Assembly: GCA_017557435.1 (NCBI GenBank)
Contig: JAFYYR010000013.1
Coordinates: 18,736-82,735 of the forward strand
Length of the DNA stretch: 64,000 bases
Reading direction: 5' to 3'
From: Pseudobutyrivibrio sp.
GTDB taxonomy: Bacteria > Bacillota > Clostridia > Lachnospirales > Lachnospiraceae
Shown: positions 25,568 through 34,777 of the stretch, one piece after another
Position numbering within the stretch: position 1 is the first letter of the stretch
How the letters are laid out: each line of letters starts with the position of its first letter
Program-made: the position numbers and the translations under genes
Notes under the pieces: model-generated
Seen by the model: only the letters and a program-made list of their open reading frames with translations
Told to the model about the DNA's origin: nothing
The model's database searches: none

Positions 25568-26440
25568 ATGAATAAAACTGTATTCGGTTTTCAGTTGGCC
25601 TACTTCAGACGAGCGGCAAATCTTACTCAAGAAGAACTAGCATTGAAAGCAGGATGCGCAACATCTACCATTTCTCGAATTGAATGTGGATTGGAATTCC
25701 CAAGACTTGAACTTTTTGCAAGATTAGATTCCATATTTGAACAATTTGGATTTACCTATGAAGAATTGCCTATGAATGAGATTTATGATTTTCATAAGGC
25801 AAAGGATGAGCTTTTGGCAGCCATCCATGACGGAAGAGAAGAAATACTAGAACGAAAGCTAAACAGATTTGAAGAACTAATGATAAAAGACAATGTAGAA
25901 CACCAACAATACTATGCCCTAGGCTATCTTATTTGCATGAGAAAAAGGGGCATGGGCATTGAAGAATATATAGATAGATGTATTGAACTTTTTGAAAAGG
26001 GGAGAAAAATACCAAAGATAGAAGATTTGCATATGCTTCATCTCACAAGGATAGAGCATATGATTATTTTTGAATATGCCAAGGGACACTATGAATTAGG
26101 TGAGCTGGAATTTGCAGAGAAGCTTATGTCAGCGCTAATGAAATATAGTTTAAATAGAAATACGGATTATCATATCCAAAGATGCAAGGTTATATCTGCC
26201 ACATTTGCAAAGGTTCTTATTACTAAAAAGGATTATTGCAAGGCTCAAAAATGTATCAATTATTTATTGGGGAAAATTGCGGAGGCACTGGACTCTAGGA
26301 TTTTGTATCATGGACTACAGATCCAAAGGGAATTGTTTAACGCGGCCAATGATGAAGAAGGAGCTTTAGTTATAGACGAGTTTATCCTAGCATCTCAGAG
26401 GATGGTTAACTATCTTCATAATTATAGAAAGGCTGGATGA
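25568..26440 (+). CDS. XRE-family regulator with helical-repeat C-terminus
   Basis: The 290-residue protein starts with an HTH_3 domain (about residues 8-62, QEELALKAGCATSTISRIECGLEFPRL). The remaining 220 residues are helical and resemble the TPR-like peptide-binding part of Rgg/PlcR-type regulators. A secreted signalling peptide is therefore possible, but none is visible nearby. Its ribosome site is masked by a 9-bp hairpin, suggesting translational control. Target genes are unknown. Confidence 0.8.
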   Translation: MNKTVFGFQLAYFRRAANLTQEELALKAGCATSTISRIECGLEFPRLELFARLDSIFEQFGFTYEELPMNEIYDFHKAKDELLAAIHDGREEILERKLNRFEELMIKDNVEHQQYYALGYLICMRKRGMGIEEYIDRCIELFEKGRKIPKIEDLHMLHLTRIEHMIIFEYAKGHYELGELEFAEKLMSALMKYSLNRNTDYHIQRCKVISATFAKVLITKKDYCKAQKCINYLLGKIAEALDSRILYHGLQIQRELFNAANDEEGALVIDEFILASQRMVNYLHNYRKAG

Positions 26441-26514
26441 CTTGTTTTTTTTACCCCAAAATACTATATTAATCGAGGAGAAAAGCTTTAAATAATTTAA
26501 AGAGGTATAAATAA

Positions 26515-27558
26515 ATGGATATAGTAGTTTTAGCTGGCGGACTTAGCTCAGAGAGAGATGTATCATTTAAATCAGGCACAATGGTTGCAAAGGCCCTTAG
26601 AAATAGAGGACATAGAGCGTTGGTGCTTGATGTTTTTATGGGATATTCTGATGCAGAGTGTGATGTCACTGACATATTTGAGAACAGTGAAGCAAACTCT
26701 GTAAAGGTGGCTGATATCCCTACAGAAGCACCAGATATTGATGCTATTATTGCAAGTCGTGCAGACAAGAGCCCAAGCTTCTTTGGACCAAATGTAATTA
26801 AGATTTGTCAGATGGCAGATATTGTTTTCATGGCCCTTCACGGCGGCGATGGCGAGAGCGGTAAAGTTCAGGCAGCTTTTGACTTATATGGAATCAAATA
26901 CACTGGAAATGATTATGTTTCTAGTGCTATTTCTATGAGCAAGCAGCTTACCAAAAATGTATTTGAAAGAGTTGGCGTGCCAACACCTGCAGGTACTTCT
27001 CTTAAAAAAGAGGATAGAGCAGGATTTACATTTGAAAAATATCCTTGCATTGTAAAGCCAAACTGTGGCGGCTCATCAATTGGAGTTACTATTGTTGAGA
27101 ATCCTACAGAGCTTGATGCAGCACTTGATGCAGCATTTCAGTGGGAAGATGAGGTTGTTATCGAGCAGTTTATCAAGGGAAGAGAGTTCTCTGATGGTGT
27201 TATCGAGGGCAAGGCACTTCCAGTAATCGAGATTGCTCCAAAGCAGGGCTTCTATGATTACAAGAATAAATATGCAGCAGGCTCAGCAGTTGAGACATGT
27301 CCTGCTGAGATTAGCCCAGAGGCAACTGCTCAGATGCAGAAGTTTGCAGAGATGGCATTTACTTCACTTGGACTTACAACTTACGCCCGCATGGATTTCA
27401 TGATGGATGAGGATGGAAATATGTACTGCCTTGAGGCAAATACACTTCCTGGTATGACACCAACCAGTCTCCTTCCACAGGAGGCAGCTCAGGTAGGCAT
27501 GGATTTTGAAGACCTTTGCGAGCATTTAATTCAGGTTTCACTGAAAAAATATAGATAA
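26515..27558 (+). CDS. ddl: D-alanine--D-alanine ligase
   Basis: Ddl is an ATP-grasp enzyme that joins two D-alanines for peptidoglycan. The N-terminal VLAGGLSSERDVSFKSG motif, the PCIVKPNCGGSSIGV ATP-binding loop, and the C-terminal ARMDFMMDEDGNMYCLEANTLPGMTPTS metal-binding segment are all present. The 347-residue length is normal. murF starts 26 bp downstream, so the two enzymes that make and attach D-Ala-D-Ala are in one operon. Confidence 0.95.
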   Translation: MDIVVLAGGLSSERDVSFKSGTMVAKALRNRGHRALVLDVFMGYSDAECDVTDIFENSEANSVKVADIPTEAPDIDAIIASRADKSPSFFGPNVIKICQMADIVFMALHGGDGESGKVQAAFDLYGIKYTGNDYVSSAISMSKQLTKNVFERVGVPTPAGTSLKKEDRAGFTFEKYPCIVKPNCGGSSIGVTIVENPTELDAALDAAFQWEDEVVIEQFIKGREFSDGVIEGKALPVIEIAPKQGFYDYKNKYAAGSAVETCPAEISPEATAQMQKFAEMAFTSLGLTTYARMDFMMDEDGNMYCLEANTLPGMTPTSLLPQEAAQVGMDFEDLCEHLIQVSLKKYR

Positions 27559-27584
27559 GAGATAGAAGTAGAGAGACGTAGTAT

Positions 27585-28964
27585 ATGAAGAATATGACAT
27601 TGGCTTATGTTGCTCAGGTTGTTAATGGGCAGCTGAATATTCCTGAGGGTATGGAGGCCCTTAAGGATAAGGAGATTCAGGGTGCGGTTAATGATAACCG
27701 TAAAATAGAAGAGGGTTTTCTTTTTATTCCAATGGTTGGCGCTAGGGTTGACGGACATGATTTCATTGAGGATGCTTTTTCTAAGGGGGCACTTGCATCT
27801 CTTTCAGAGCGTCATCTTAACAATCCATCAGGTCCTTACATTATTGTAGAAGATACAAAGGTAGCACTTAAGCAGATTGCAACAGCATACAGAATGCAGC
27901 TTACAATTCCTGTAATTGGTGTTATTGGTAGCGTTGGTAAGACTAGTACAAAAGAAATGATTACATCTGTTCTTGAGACAAGGTTTAATGTACTCAAGAC
28001 AGAAGGTAACTTTAATAACGAGATTGGACTTCCACTTACAATCTGCCGTATTAAGCCTGAGCATCAGGTGGCAGTTGTAGAGATGGGTATTTCCGATTTT
28101 GGCGAGATGCATCGCCTTGGAGATATAGCAAAGCCTGACTATGTGGTAATGACTAATATTGGCCAGTGCCATCTTGAGTTTTTGAAGGATAGAGACGGAA
28201 TCCTTAGAGCCAAGACAGAGGTATTTGAGCACATGCCTGCAAATGGTGTTGTTATCTTAAATGGTGATGATGACAAGTTGATTGGTGCTGAGACCTTTGG
28301 ACAAAAGAAAATATTCTATGGCCTTAATGGTCAGGAAATCAGTGCCACTGATGTGGAGGCTGATGGAATTACAGGTACTAAGGCTGTAGTTAGTATCGGT
28401 TCAGATTCATTTGAAGTGACAATTCCTCTTCCAGGAACTCACAATGTAATGAATGGACTTGCAGCGGCTGCAGTTGGAAGAGAGCTTGGACTTTCTGTTT
28501 CAGATATAAAAAGAGGACTTGAAAATGCAGGCACTATCGCAGGCCGTAACAATATAATTAAGGTTCGTGAAGTAACAATCATCGATGATTGCTACAATGC
28601 TAACCCAGTTTCAATGAAGGCATCTATTCAGGTGCTTGGCAAGGCATCTGGCAGAACTATAGCAGTACTTGGTGATATGGGAGAGCTTGGCAGTGACGAG
28701 CGCAAGCTTCACTATGAGATTGGCCAGTCACTTGAGGAGAATCATATCGGATATGTTTTCACAGTGGGAGAGCTTTCTGAGGAAATCAACAAATCCCTCA
28801 GCCAGAAGAACAGCTCTTGCATGGCTCACCACTACAAGACAGTAGAGGGAATGCTTGAGGATTTGATTCCTATCATCAGAAGCGGCGACACAATCCTTGT
28901 GAAGGCATCGCACTTTATGAATTTCTCAGCTGTTGTTGAGGCTATTAAGACAAAATTAGGGTAA
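27585..28964 (+). CDS. murF: UDP-MurNAc-tripeptide--D-Ala-D-Ala ligase
   Basis: MurF adds D-Ala-D-Ala to the UDP-MurNAc tripeptide. The 459-residue protein has the P-loop GVIGSVGKTSTKEM, the Mur motif NFNNEIGLPLT, GISDFGEMHRL and IDDCYNANPVSMKAS. It follows ddl, which supplies its substrate. With MurD and MurL upstream, the window holds four enzymes of lipid II precursor synthesis. Confidence 0.95.
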   Translation: MKNMTLAYVAQVVNGQLNIPEGMEALKDKEIQGAVNDNRKIEEGFLFIPMVGARVDGHDFIEDAFSKGALASLSERHLNNPSGPYIIVEDTKVALKQIATAYRMQLTIPVIGVIGSVGKTSTKEMITSVLETRFNVLKTEGNFNNEIGLPLTICRIKPEHQVAVVEMGISDFGEMHRLGDIAKPDYVVMTNIGQCHLEFLKDRDGILRAKTEVFEHMPANGVVILNGDDDKLIGAETFGQKKIFYGLNGQEISATDVEADGITGTKAVVSIGSDSFEVTIPLPGTHNVMNGLAAAAVGRELGLSVSDIKRGLENAGTIAGRNNIIKVREVTIIDDCYNANPVSMKASIQVLGKASGRTIAVLGDMGELGSDERKLHYEIGQSLEENHIGYVFTVGELSEEINKSLSQKNSSCMAHHYKTVEGMLEDLIPIIRSGDTILVKASHFMNFSAVVEAIKTKLG

Positions 28965-28969
28965 ATAAA

Positions 28970-29242
28970 TTGCAGGAATTATATAATAAAATGCTAGAGG
29001 TACATGAAAGTGTTGATAAGATTTTCAAGACTGTTGAAGTGCCTTCTATGCTTAAGAACGAATATAATAACAAGGTATCACAATACGAGAATATGTATGA
29101 GTCTGTGGAGACTATGAAGTCTATGGCTCAGACTGAGGAGGCAAAAGAGTCCCTTATTAATCAGCAGATTGAGATACTTAATGTCCGCATAAAATGCGAG
29201 GTAGAGCTAGCCAAAAAGGCAGCAGCCTATAAGCATTCTTAG
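28970..29242 (+). CDS. Small hypothetical coiled-coil protein
   Basis: I do not recognise this 90-residue helical protein. It starts with TTG at 28970, 5 bp after the murF stop, with a weak AGGG site upstream; an ATG at 28991 is an alternative. Heptad-like spacing suggests a short coiled coil. Its stop interlocks with the stop of the convergent transglutaminase gene. Codon use is like its neighbours, which favours a real gene, but confidence is moderate. Confidence 0.55.
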   Translation: MQELYNKMLEVHESVDKIFKTVEVPSMLKNEYNNKVSQYENMYESVETMKSMAQTEEAKESLINQQIEILNVRIKCEVELAKKAAAYKHS

Positions 29243-31242
29243 GACTTTTTACCGTATTTTACGTTATAGTACAAATCAAACATTCTAATGGCATCATCCT
29301 GAATATAGGATGGTGCTTTTTTTACATAATCAGATAATAATCCCCTGTCGTAAATATCTTCATCAGTATATTTTTGAATGGTCTTTTTAATTTGCTCCAC
29401 ATCTAGCTCCAGCTTTCGCTCTGGGGTGGCAAAAATGTATCGTAACTTGTAAAAGATTTTAAGACCCAAAAGAACCAATACTAATAAGCCTATTAGGATA
29501 GCAAAAACTATAGCTATGATTTTAATTATGTGCAGAGTTGTAAATGATTTCTGTTGATTCTCATCAGAAAGACTATCTGGAATGTCAGGGACTTCTGGGA
29601 TGGTGACGGTATCTAAATCGCCTTCAAGCTGCCTTCTCCATGAGCGATACTCTGCAGGTATAAACTGACTGGTTGGCTCAAAAGGAACCCAACCTACGTT
29701 TTTAATATAGGCCTCTGGCCAGGTGTGAGCACAGGCGGCAGACACATTGTAGCTGCTGGACTCATCCAGAGGGAACTGGTAATGAAATCCACTGACGGCT
29801 CTAGCAGGAATTCCTGACAGACGAAGTAGCATTACCATTGAAGAGGTATAGTGGACGCAGTAGCCCTCTCCAGTTTCAAAGAGGAAGTTGTCCGCAAGGA
29901 GGCTCATGCCTTTGGCTTCATTCATATCTGCCTCAACTGCGTCATCATCTAAGTCAGTTGAGTAGGTGTATTGACGTAAATAGTTTTCGATGGCCTTACA
30001 TTTATCAAAATCATTATTGTAGTCACTAGTGAGAGTGGTGGCTAGAGATGTCATTCTATCTGTGACGCCGTCTGTATCTAAATAATCTTCACTAGAGCTC
30101 CCCATTTTTTCTACTGTGGCATCGTAGGTTTCCTTAGAAATCATCTTGGAAAAATCTGTACCATAGAGGGACTTCAGGTATGTCATACAGTCCTCATAAT
30201 TCATAAAGGTACTAGAAGACGGATTTCTATAAAGCTCCATAAGATATGGGCTTCCGTAGTCGATTTCCAAATAGCTGGCATTTAGCATGTAGCCCTTTTG
30301 ATGCTTTTTATCATCCTCCTTAAGTGGTTTGCCATCCTCATCGGTGAGATTGATGGCATTTATTGGAGCGATTTCATCACTTGTGGTGAGAAATGAATAT
30401 TCTAGAGACAATTTGGAAACAGATGAGAAAAGGTTGGCAGTTGCCTTGTCTACATTGTTATTTGATAGGAGATTGGCAAATTCAATGAAGCCTGTAATAT
30501 CAGAATTTTCGGTTCCAGTAAGATACAGAGTCTTTGCCTGCTTCATTCTCTTTGAGGTGGTCTCATCGAAGAATATAAAGTAAGGTGCATCATTAGTGGT
30601 GATAATAAGCTGTGTTGTGTCTGAAAGCTTGATTTTATTGCCAGACTGGCTAAGAGTGCTATAGCCGGTGGTGTATTTATCAGTGCCAAAAACATTAGAA
30701 AAATAGTAGGACACATTGCTTATGACCACATTTGCTTTTTCTGTTATAGGAGTCCAGTTGATTGGCTCCTGCCTAACTGGGATAAGATAAATAATAAGCC
30801 CAAGTAGGATGAAGTAATAAAAGGAAAACTTCTTAGGCTGGATAACACTGAGAGAAAGTGCTACAAGGCATATTAAAAGAACTGTGTTTATAGGACTTTT
30901 TTCCCAAAAACTTCCAAAGGCAAGGAAGAGGCAGATAGCAATAACAGCAAGGAAAATGCCAGCATAGTCCATGACTATTTTCAAGCGTCTTAAGAGATGT
31001 AGAATGATGCGAATTACAATAATAGAAAAGATGATGACTTTAGTATGAGAAAAAAGAGCATCAAAAATAAAGGAGCCAGCAGAGAAATCCTCGCCGTATC
31101 CTTTGTAAATCCTATACATTTCCACAGAGATAATTAGCAGGCAGTACCCAAACATTATCAGCTTGAGCTCATCCAATAATGCTGCAGAAATCTTTTTTGT
31201 CTCTACTATCTTCCTTAATGAGAATGCACGTGTTTTTGTCAT
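29239..31242 (-). CDS. Membrane transglutaminase-like protein (TgpA-type)
   Basis: The 667-residue protein has about six N-terminal membrane segments, an extracellular transglutaminase core, and a C-terminal membrane segment before a cytoplasmic DUF4129-like tail. The core has cysteine in EGYCVHYTS (near residue 458), histidine in CAHTWPEAY (near 503) and WVPFEPT, where the family may have D or E. It ends a MoxR-DUF58-transglutaminase operon. The ATG at 31242 lies 74 bp inside the DUF58 gene; an internal ATG at 31155 would avoid the overlap but lose a basic N-terminus. Substrate unknown. Confidence 0.9.
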   Translation of the reverse strand: MTKTRAFSLRKIVETKKISAALLDELKLIMFGYCLLIISVEMYRIYKGYGEDFSAGSFIFDALFSHTKVIIFSIIVIRIILHLLRRLKIVMDYAGIFLAVIAICLFLAFGSFWEKSPINTVLLICLVALSLSVIQPKKFSFYYFILLGLIIYLIPVRQEPINWTPITEKANVVISNVSYYFSNVFGTDKYTTGYSTLSQSGNKIKLSDTTQLIITTNDAPYFIFFDETTSKRMKQAKTLYLTGTENSDITGFIEFANLLSNNNVDKATANLFSSVSKLSLEYSFLTTSDEIAPINAINLTDEDGKPLKEDDKKHQKGYMLNASYLEIDYGSPYLMELYRNPSSSTFMNYEDCMTYLKSLYGTDFSKMISKETYDATVEKMGSSSEDYLDTDGVTDRMTSLATTLTSDYNNDFDKCKAIENYLRQYTYSTDLDDDAVEADMNEAKGMSLLADNFLFETGEGYCVHYTSSMVMLLRLSGIPARAVSGFHYQFPLDESSSYNVSAACAHTWPEAYIKNVGWVPFEPTSQFIPAEYRSWRRQLEGDLDTVTIPEVPDIPDSLSDENQQKSFTTLHIIKIIAIVFAILIGLLVLVLLGLKIFYKLRYIFATPERKLELDVEQIKKTIQKYTDEDIYDRGLLSDYVKKAPSYIQDDAIRMFDLYYNVKYGKKS

Positions 31243-32236
31243 AGTCTACACTCTTTTCTTGTATAAGGGACTGAAGTTCTTTTTTTACTGCATCTGATCT
31301 ATAGAAAACTCCATCAGCAATTTCATTGTAGAATTCCATAAAACTTTCGTAGGAATTAACTGTGGAAATTTTGATGTCACCGGATGGATATATGATTTCA
31401 AGAGGGACACTTTGCTGGCCGAAATTCCAGGCTGCAGAGACTACAAATTCTAAAAAGAAATCTCGCATTTTCAGGTAGTCTAAGTTCTGCTTGCTATCCT
31501 GCCAATTGGCGGCGTCCATTATTAGGGTGACGCTGCGCTTTTCCATAGGATTTGGAAGTCTCACCATAAGCTCTGAAAATTTAGCTGACACCTTCCAATT
31601 GATGGAAGATAGGCTGTCTCCTGCCTGGTAAGCTCTCATATCATTTCCTGGAATATCCTCCACCTGCTTGATGCTTTTAAATCCAGAGTTATTTACAAGA
31701 TTTTCAAAATCAAGGGCAGCATTTGCAATGTTAGTGATTTTTGGGCGAACCACCGCCTTGAATGTGTAAAGTACATTTAAATCAACAGAGAAAATATTAA
31801 AGGGGTCTGTAAATGTAAGGCTTTTTGCACCTACATCATAGGCTCCAGCGTATTTGCAGCTAATGTTAGAGAGAAGCTCTATTTTTTCTCTTACATCAAG
31901 TGATATTAGCTGTCCGTCTGTAATTTCAAGCAGATCACATCTATCGGAATAGGTAGATAGAGCCATGTTGTGGATTGGAAGGATTCCTGAGTTTTCAAGG
32001 AGAATTCTGTATCTGTGGATTTCTCCCTTTGAAACCTTGTGAATCTCTATTTCCTGATACAGGGACAGGAATTTGTAATTAAGTGCTATGTAAAGAATAG
32101 ATACTGGAATTAGAAGGGCCATGGCATATAGCCATACAAAGGCAACCGGCCCCCCGAAGAAGCTGGCAAAAACAATGCTTAGGATTAGCATTACAATATA
32201 GATTGCAAAGTTTTTGAAGTGAATTGAAATTCTCAT
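31169..32236 (-). CDS. DUF58 domain protein
   Basis: The 355-residue protein begins with two membrane segments (about residues 8-50) and has the DUF58 motif around GNDMRAYQAGDSLSSINWKVSAKFSELMVR. A von Willebrand A-like fold with LIMDAANW follows. DUF58 proteins are linked to MoxR ATPases and may recruit client proteins or metal cofactors. It overlaps the MoxR gene stop by 4 bp and the transglutaminase start by 74 bp. Confidence 0.9.
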   Translation of the reverse strand: MRISIHFKNFAIYIVMLILSIVFASFFGGPVAFVWLYAMALLIPVSILYIALNYKFLSLYQEIEIHKVSKGEIHRYRILLENSGILPIHNMALSTYSDRCDLLEITDGQLISLDVREKIELLSNISCKYAGAYDVGAKSLTFTDPFNIFSVDLNVLYTFKAVVRPKITNIANAALDFENLVNNSGFKSIKQVEDIPGNDMRAYQAGDSLSSINWKVSAKFSELMVRLPNPMEKRSVTLIMDAANWQDSKQNLDYLKMRDFFLEFVVSAAWNFGQQSVPLEIIYPSGDIKISTVNSYESFMEFYNEIADGVFYRSDAVKKELQSLIQEKSVDYDKNTCILIKEDSRDKKDFCSIIG

Positions 32237-33156
32237 GACACTTTGACCTTATGAAGTATCTGTTCAATCATGAATTCCTTTGTGGTCTTAGAAAGCTTAG
32301 CCTCGGTGGTAAGCATGATTCTATGAGGCAGAGTATAGGATGCCGCCTCCGAAATATCCTCAGGGATGCAATAGTCTCTATCAGCTATATAGGCAATTGC
32401 CTGAGAATATCTAAAGAGGGCAAGAAGTCCGCGGGGAGAAGCACCGCAGGAAATCTCTGGGGTGTGCCTTGTCTCTTCAACGATTTTTACTCCGTAACTA
32501 CGTAGCTCTTCATGAATGGTAACGGCATTAACTGCCTTTCTCATTTCTATAATATCTGCTCCAGTTAGGACAGGTGCTGTCTTCTCGTGAAGTGTTCCCT
32601 CCAGGAATCTATTGGCCATATCCTCTGATGCTTTGGTGTCGGGATAGCCTACACTTAGCTTTATCATAAAGCGGTCCATCTGGGATTCTGGGATAGGATA
32701 GGTGCCAGCCATTTCAGTAGGATTTTGGGTGGCAATTACCATAAAAGGCTCTGGAACCAAGCGCTTTTTACCATCAATAGTTACAGTATGCTCCTCCATT
32801 ACTTCCAGAAGGGCAGCCTGAGTCTTAGGTGAGGTTCTGTTAAGCTCATCTGCAAGAATGATATTGTTCATGACAGGTCCATCTATTACTTTGAAATCAC
32901 CGTTTTTCTGGTCGTACATAGAAAAACCAGTGATATCTGATGGTGTAGTGTCTGGTGTACATTGGATTCTTGAAAAAGAAAGGTCAATAGAATCTGACAG
33001 TGCCTTGACGATAGAGGTCTTACCTACTCCTGGAACATCCTCTAGAAGTACGTGGCCGTCGGCTAAAAGGCAAGCTATGATTTTATCTAGAACAGGACCC
33101 TTGCCTACAATGCGCTGTTCCATGTTAGATTTGAGTTTTTGAATTTTCTCCCCCAT
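32233..33156 (-). CDS. MoxR-family AAA ATPase
   Basis: The 307-residue protein has Walker A (DVPGVGKTSI), Walker B (NIILADELNRTSPKTQAALLEVMEE) and sensor motifs (ATQNPTEMAGTYPIPESQMDRF). It is the first gene of the MoxR-DUF58-transglutaminase set, a common Gram-positive cluster in which MoxR acts as a chaperone-like ATPase. A hairpin terminator separates it from plsC upstream. Confidence 0.95.
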   Translation of the reverse strand: MGEKIQKLKSNMEQRIVGKGPVLDKIIACLLADGHVLLEDVPGVGKTSIVKALSDSIDLSFSRIQCTPDTTPSDITGFSMYDQKNGDFKVIDGPVMNNIILADELNRTSPKTQAALLEVMEEHTVTIDGKKRLVPEPFMVIATQNPTEMAGTYPIPESQMDRFMIKLSVGYPDTKASEDMANRFLEGTLHEKTAPVLTGADIIEMRKAVNAVTIHEELRSYGVKIVEETRHTPEISCGASPRGLLALFRYSQAIAYIADRDYCIPEDISEAASYTLPHRIMLTTEAKLSKTTKEFMIEQILHKVKVS

Positions 33157-33190
33157 TATTATTCCCCTTAGTTTTAAATATTAGTGTATT

Positions 33191-33220
33191 AAAAAAGAGC
33201 GCTTTAATTAAGCGCTCTTT
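33191..33220 (-). terminator. Rho-independent terminator
   Basis: The palindrome AAAGAGCGCTT / AAGCGCTCTTT has a short AT loop and a run of Ts on the minus strand. It ends the plsC transcript just before the MoxR operon. Confidence 0.85.
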
Positions 33221-33223
33221 AAA

Positions 33224-33955
33224 CTACAAGAGTTTAGCATCTGCCTCAAGCTGTGCAGCTATTAAACTGCGTACATAAGCTCCTGGACGTTTTTTGTTGT
33301 CCCCTTCCAATGTGGCAAAGTCAACTGGTGGAAGGAAAGTGATAATAACTTTTGTCTTTTTAATACGAGGTGCGTGTGCCTCAAGGACGTTTCTAGTATT
33401 TGTGAAACATACAGGAACGATAGGTGCTCCTGTTTTAGTGGCAATTTTAATAGATGCCTCATGGAACTCAGCCATCTCGCCAGTCTTAGAACGTGTGCCC
33501 TCAGGAAATACGAACATATTGATGCCGGCTTTGATATATTCCTGAGCCTTGATGATAAGCTTTAAATCTGTACGTGGATCTGTTCTTGTAAGGAAGAGAC
33601 AGTAGTTCATGTACATCCAAACATTTAAAAGAGGTATCTTCTCAAATGTCTTCTTTGAAAGGAAACCTGTAACTGCAGGACAAATATGATATCCAAGGAT
33701 TACATCGAAGAAACTCTGATGGTTACCAACGAAGAGAACTGACTTATCCTTTGGAATATTGTCATATCCATTAACCTGATAATTAACACCTGAAATAAAA
33801 GCGATAACTCCAAAAGCCCAGGCAACACATTTATATCCGATGACGTCCTTAGCTCTTTTGCTGAATAATCCAACTATGAATAAAATTACCCAAATAGGAA
33901 TACTTACGATTAAGAAAAGTGTTACGAATGTAATTGCAAGAATGGTTCTTAGCAT
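33224..33955 (-). CDS. plsC: 1-acyl-sn-glycerol-3-phosphate acyltransferase
   Basis: PlsC adds the second acyl chain to make phosphatidic acid. The 243-residue protein has an N-terminal membrane anchor, the catalytic NHQSFFD (H-x4-D) motif and the glycerol-phosphate binding FPEGTRS motif. The ATG at 33955 is chosen because GGAGG lies 5 bp before it; the 12-bp upstream extension overlaps that site. It appears monocistronic. Confidence 0.94.
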   Translation of the reverse strand: MLRTILAITFVTLFLIVSIPIWVILFIVGLFSKRAKDVIGYKCVAWAFGVIAFISGVNYQVNGYDNIPKDKSVLFVGNHQSFFDVILGYHICPAVTGFLSKKTFEKIPLLNVWMYMNYCLFLTRTDPRTDLKLIIKAQEYIKAGINMFVFPEGTRSKTGEMAEFHEASIKIATKTGAPIVPVCFTNTRNVLEAHAPRIKKTKVIITFLPPVDFATLEGDNKKRPGAYVRSLIAAQLEADAKLL

Positions 33956-34070
33956 TTTGACCTCCAAATTATGTTTATGAATACATTATAAAATAGAGGA
34001 CAAAATTTAGCAATTGTGGGCTTTGAGAGGGGATAATTATAATAAATATTCAAAAAAATGAATATAAATT

Positions 34071-34099
34071 TTGACAAAATAACCAAAAAGTGATACAAT
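34071..34099 (+). promoter_or_regulatory. Sigma-A promoter of veg
   Basis: A consensus TTGACA (34071-34076) and TACAAT (34094-34099) are 17 bp apart. They precede the veg start by 63 bp. Confidence 0.85.
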
Positions 34100-34161
34100 A
34101 TCGCAAACCACATAAGAATGCTGATTAAAGTATTCAAATGCTAGAAAAGGGGGAGGACATC

Positions 34162-34401
34162 ATGGAACGCGAAGACTTCGACAAGGTGCGAGAATCAGTC
34201 AGAGCGCAATGCGGTAGTAGAGTTGTTATTCAGTTAGACAAGGGTCGTAACAAAGTTGACATTCAGCAAGGTGTTATTCAAGAGGCTTACCCAAGTGTAT
34301 TTACTATATTAGTTGACGACACTGAGACATGTCCATCACAGTTACTTTCCTTTAGCTATACAGACATCATTACTAAAGAAATACGCATGAAACTTTGCTA
34401 G
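34162..34401 (+). CDS. veg: Veg family protein
   Basis: The 79-residue protein matches Veg, a small, abundant Firmicutes protein linked to biofilm and sporulation control in Bacillus. The motif SVRAQCGSRVVIQLDKGRNK followed by the PSVFTILVD segment is typical. The ATG at 34162 follows GGGAGG by 6 bp. A strong promoter and terminator frame it, consistent with high, single-gene expression. Confidence 0.92.
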   Translation: MEREDFDKVRESVRAQCGSRVVIQLDKGRNKVDIQQGVIQEAYPSVFTILVDDTETCPSQLLSFSYTDIITKEIRMKLC

Positions 34402-34438
34402 AGTTTGATTACTAGTTACAATTAAATAATGAAGAATT

Positions 34439-34468
34439 GAGCCGTTGATTTAAATCAGCGGCTCTTTT
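34439..34468 (+). terminator. Rho-independent terminator
   Basis: GAGCCGTTGATT pairs with AATCAGCGGCTC (one G-U pair) and is followed by TTTT. It ends the veg transcript. Confidence 0.85.
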
Positions 34469-34500
34469 TAGTTGATGTTAATAGAGTCTTATAAATAAAA

Positions 34501-34694
34501 AGTTACTATTCACAGTTCCTCCCCTACATTCATAATGGAAGTCTTTCAGACTTCTTTCTCAGTGCTAAAGCACTTAACATTATTCATGTAGGAGGAGTCA
34601 CTGATTCCAGTTTATAAATATTTAATGATAATTTTCTTACAAGCAAGCTTGACGAAAATTGAACATTAAATATTTATAACTGTGAATAGTAACT
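34501..34694. repeat. Folded element with 17-bp perfect terminal inverted repeats
   Basis: AGTTACTATTCACAGTT (34501-34517) is exactly complementary to 34678-34694. Two large arms lie inside. The first pairs CTACAT/ATGTAG and ATAATG/CATTAT, with GAAGTC/GACTTC and AGTGC/GCACT hairpins at its tip. The second pairs TATAAATATTTAATG with its complement, then AATTTTC/GAAAATT. No protein is encoded. It may be a MITE or a structured RNA; no target-site duplication is clear. The rest of the 34402-34777 gap holds the veg terminator and the upstream region of the NlpC/P60 gene. Confidence 0.75.
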
Positions 34695-34777
34695 TGAAAA
34701 GCCACACTACAACTTGTATCATAATATTGAGAGATTATGAGAATTTGCACTAGATATAGAAGGATAGATATAGTGTT

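Noticed and set aside
33949-34137. Minus-strand 62-codon frame upstream of plsC
   Set aside because: It covers the plsC ribosome site and the veg promoter, has AT-driven composition, and no ribosome site.
34505-34513. Similarity of CTATTCACA in the ends of the 34.5-kb element to the LytTR repeat at 56882-56890
   Set aside because: Only nine bases are shared, the element has no 21-bp-phased partner, and the context differs. Treated as chance.
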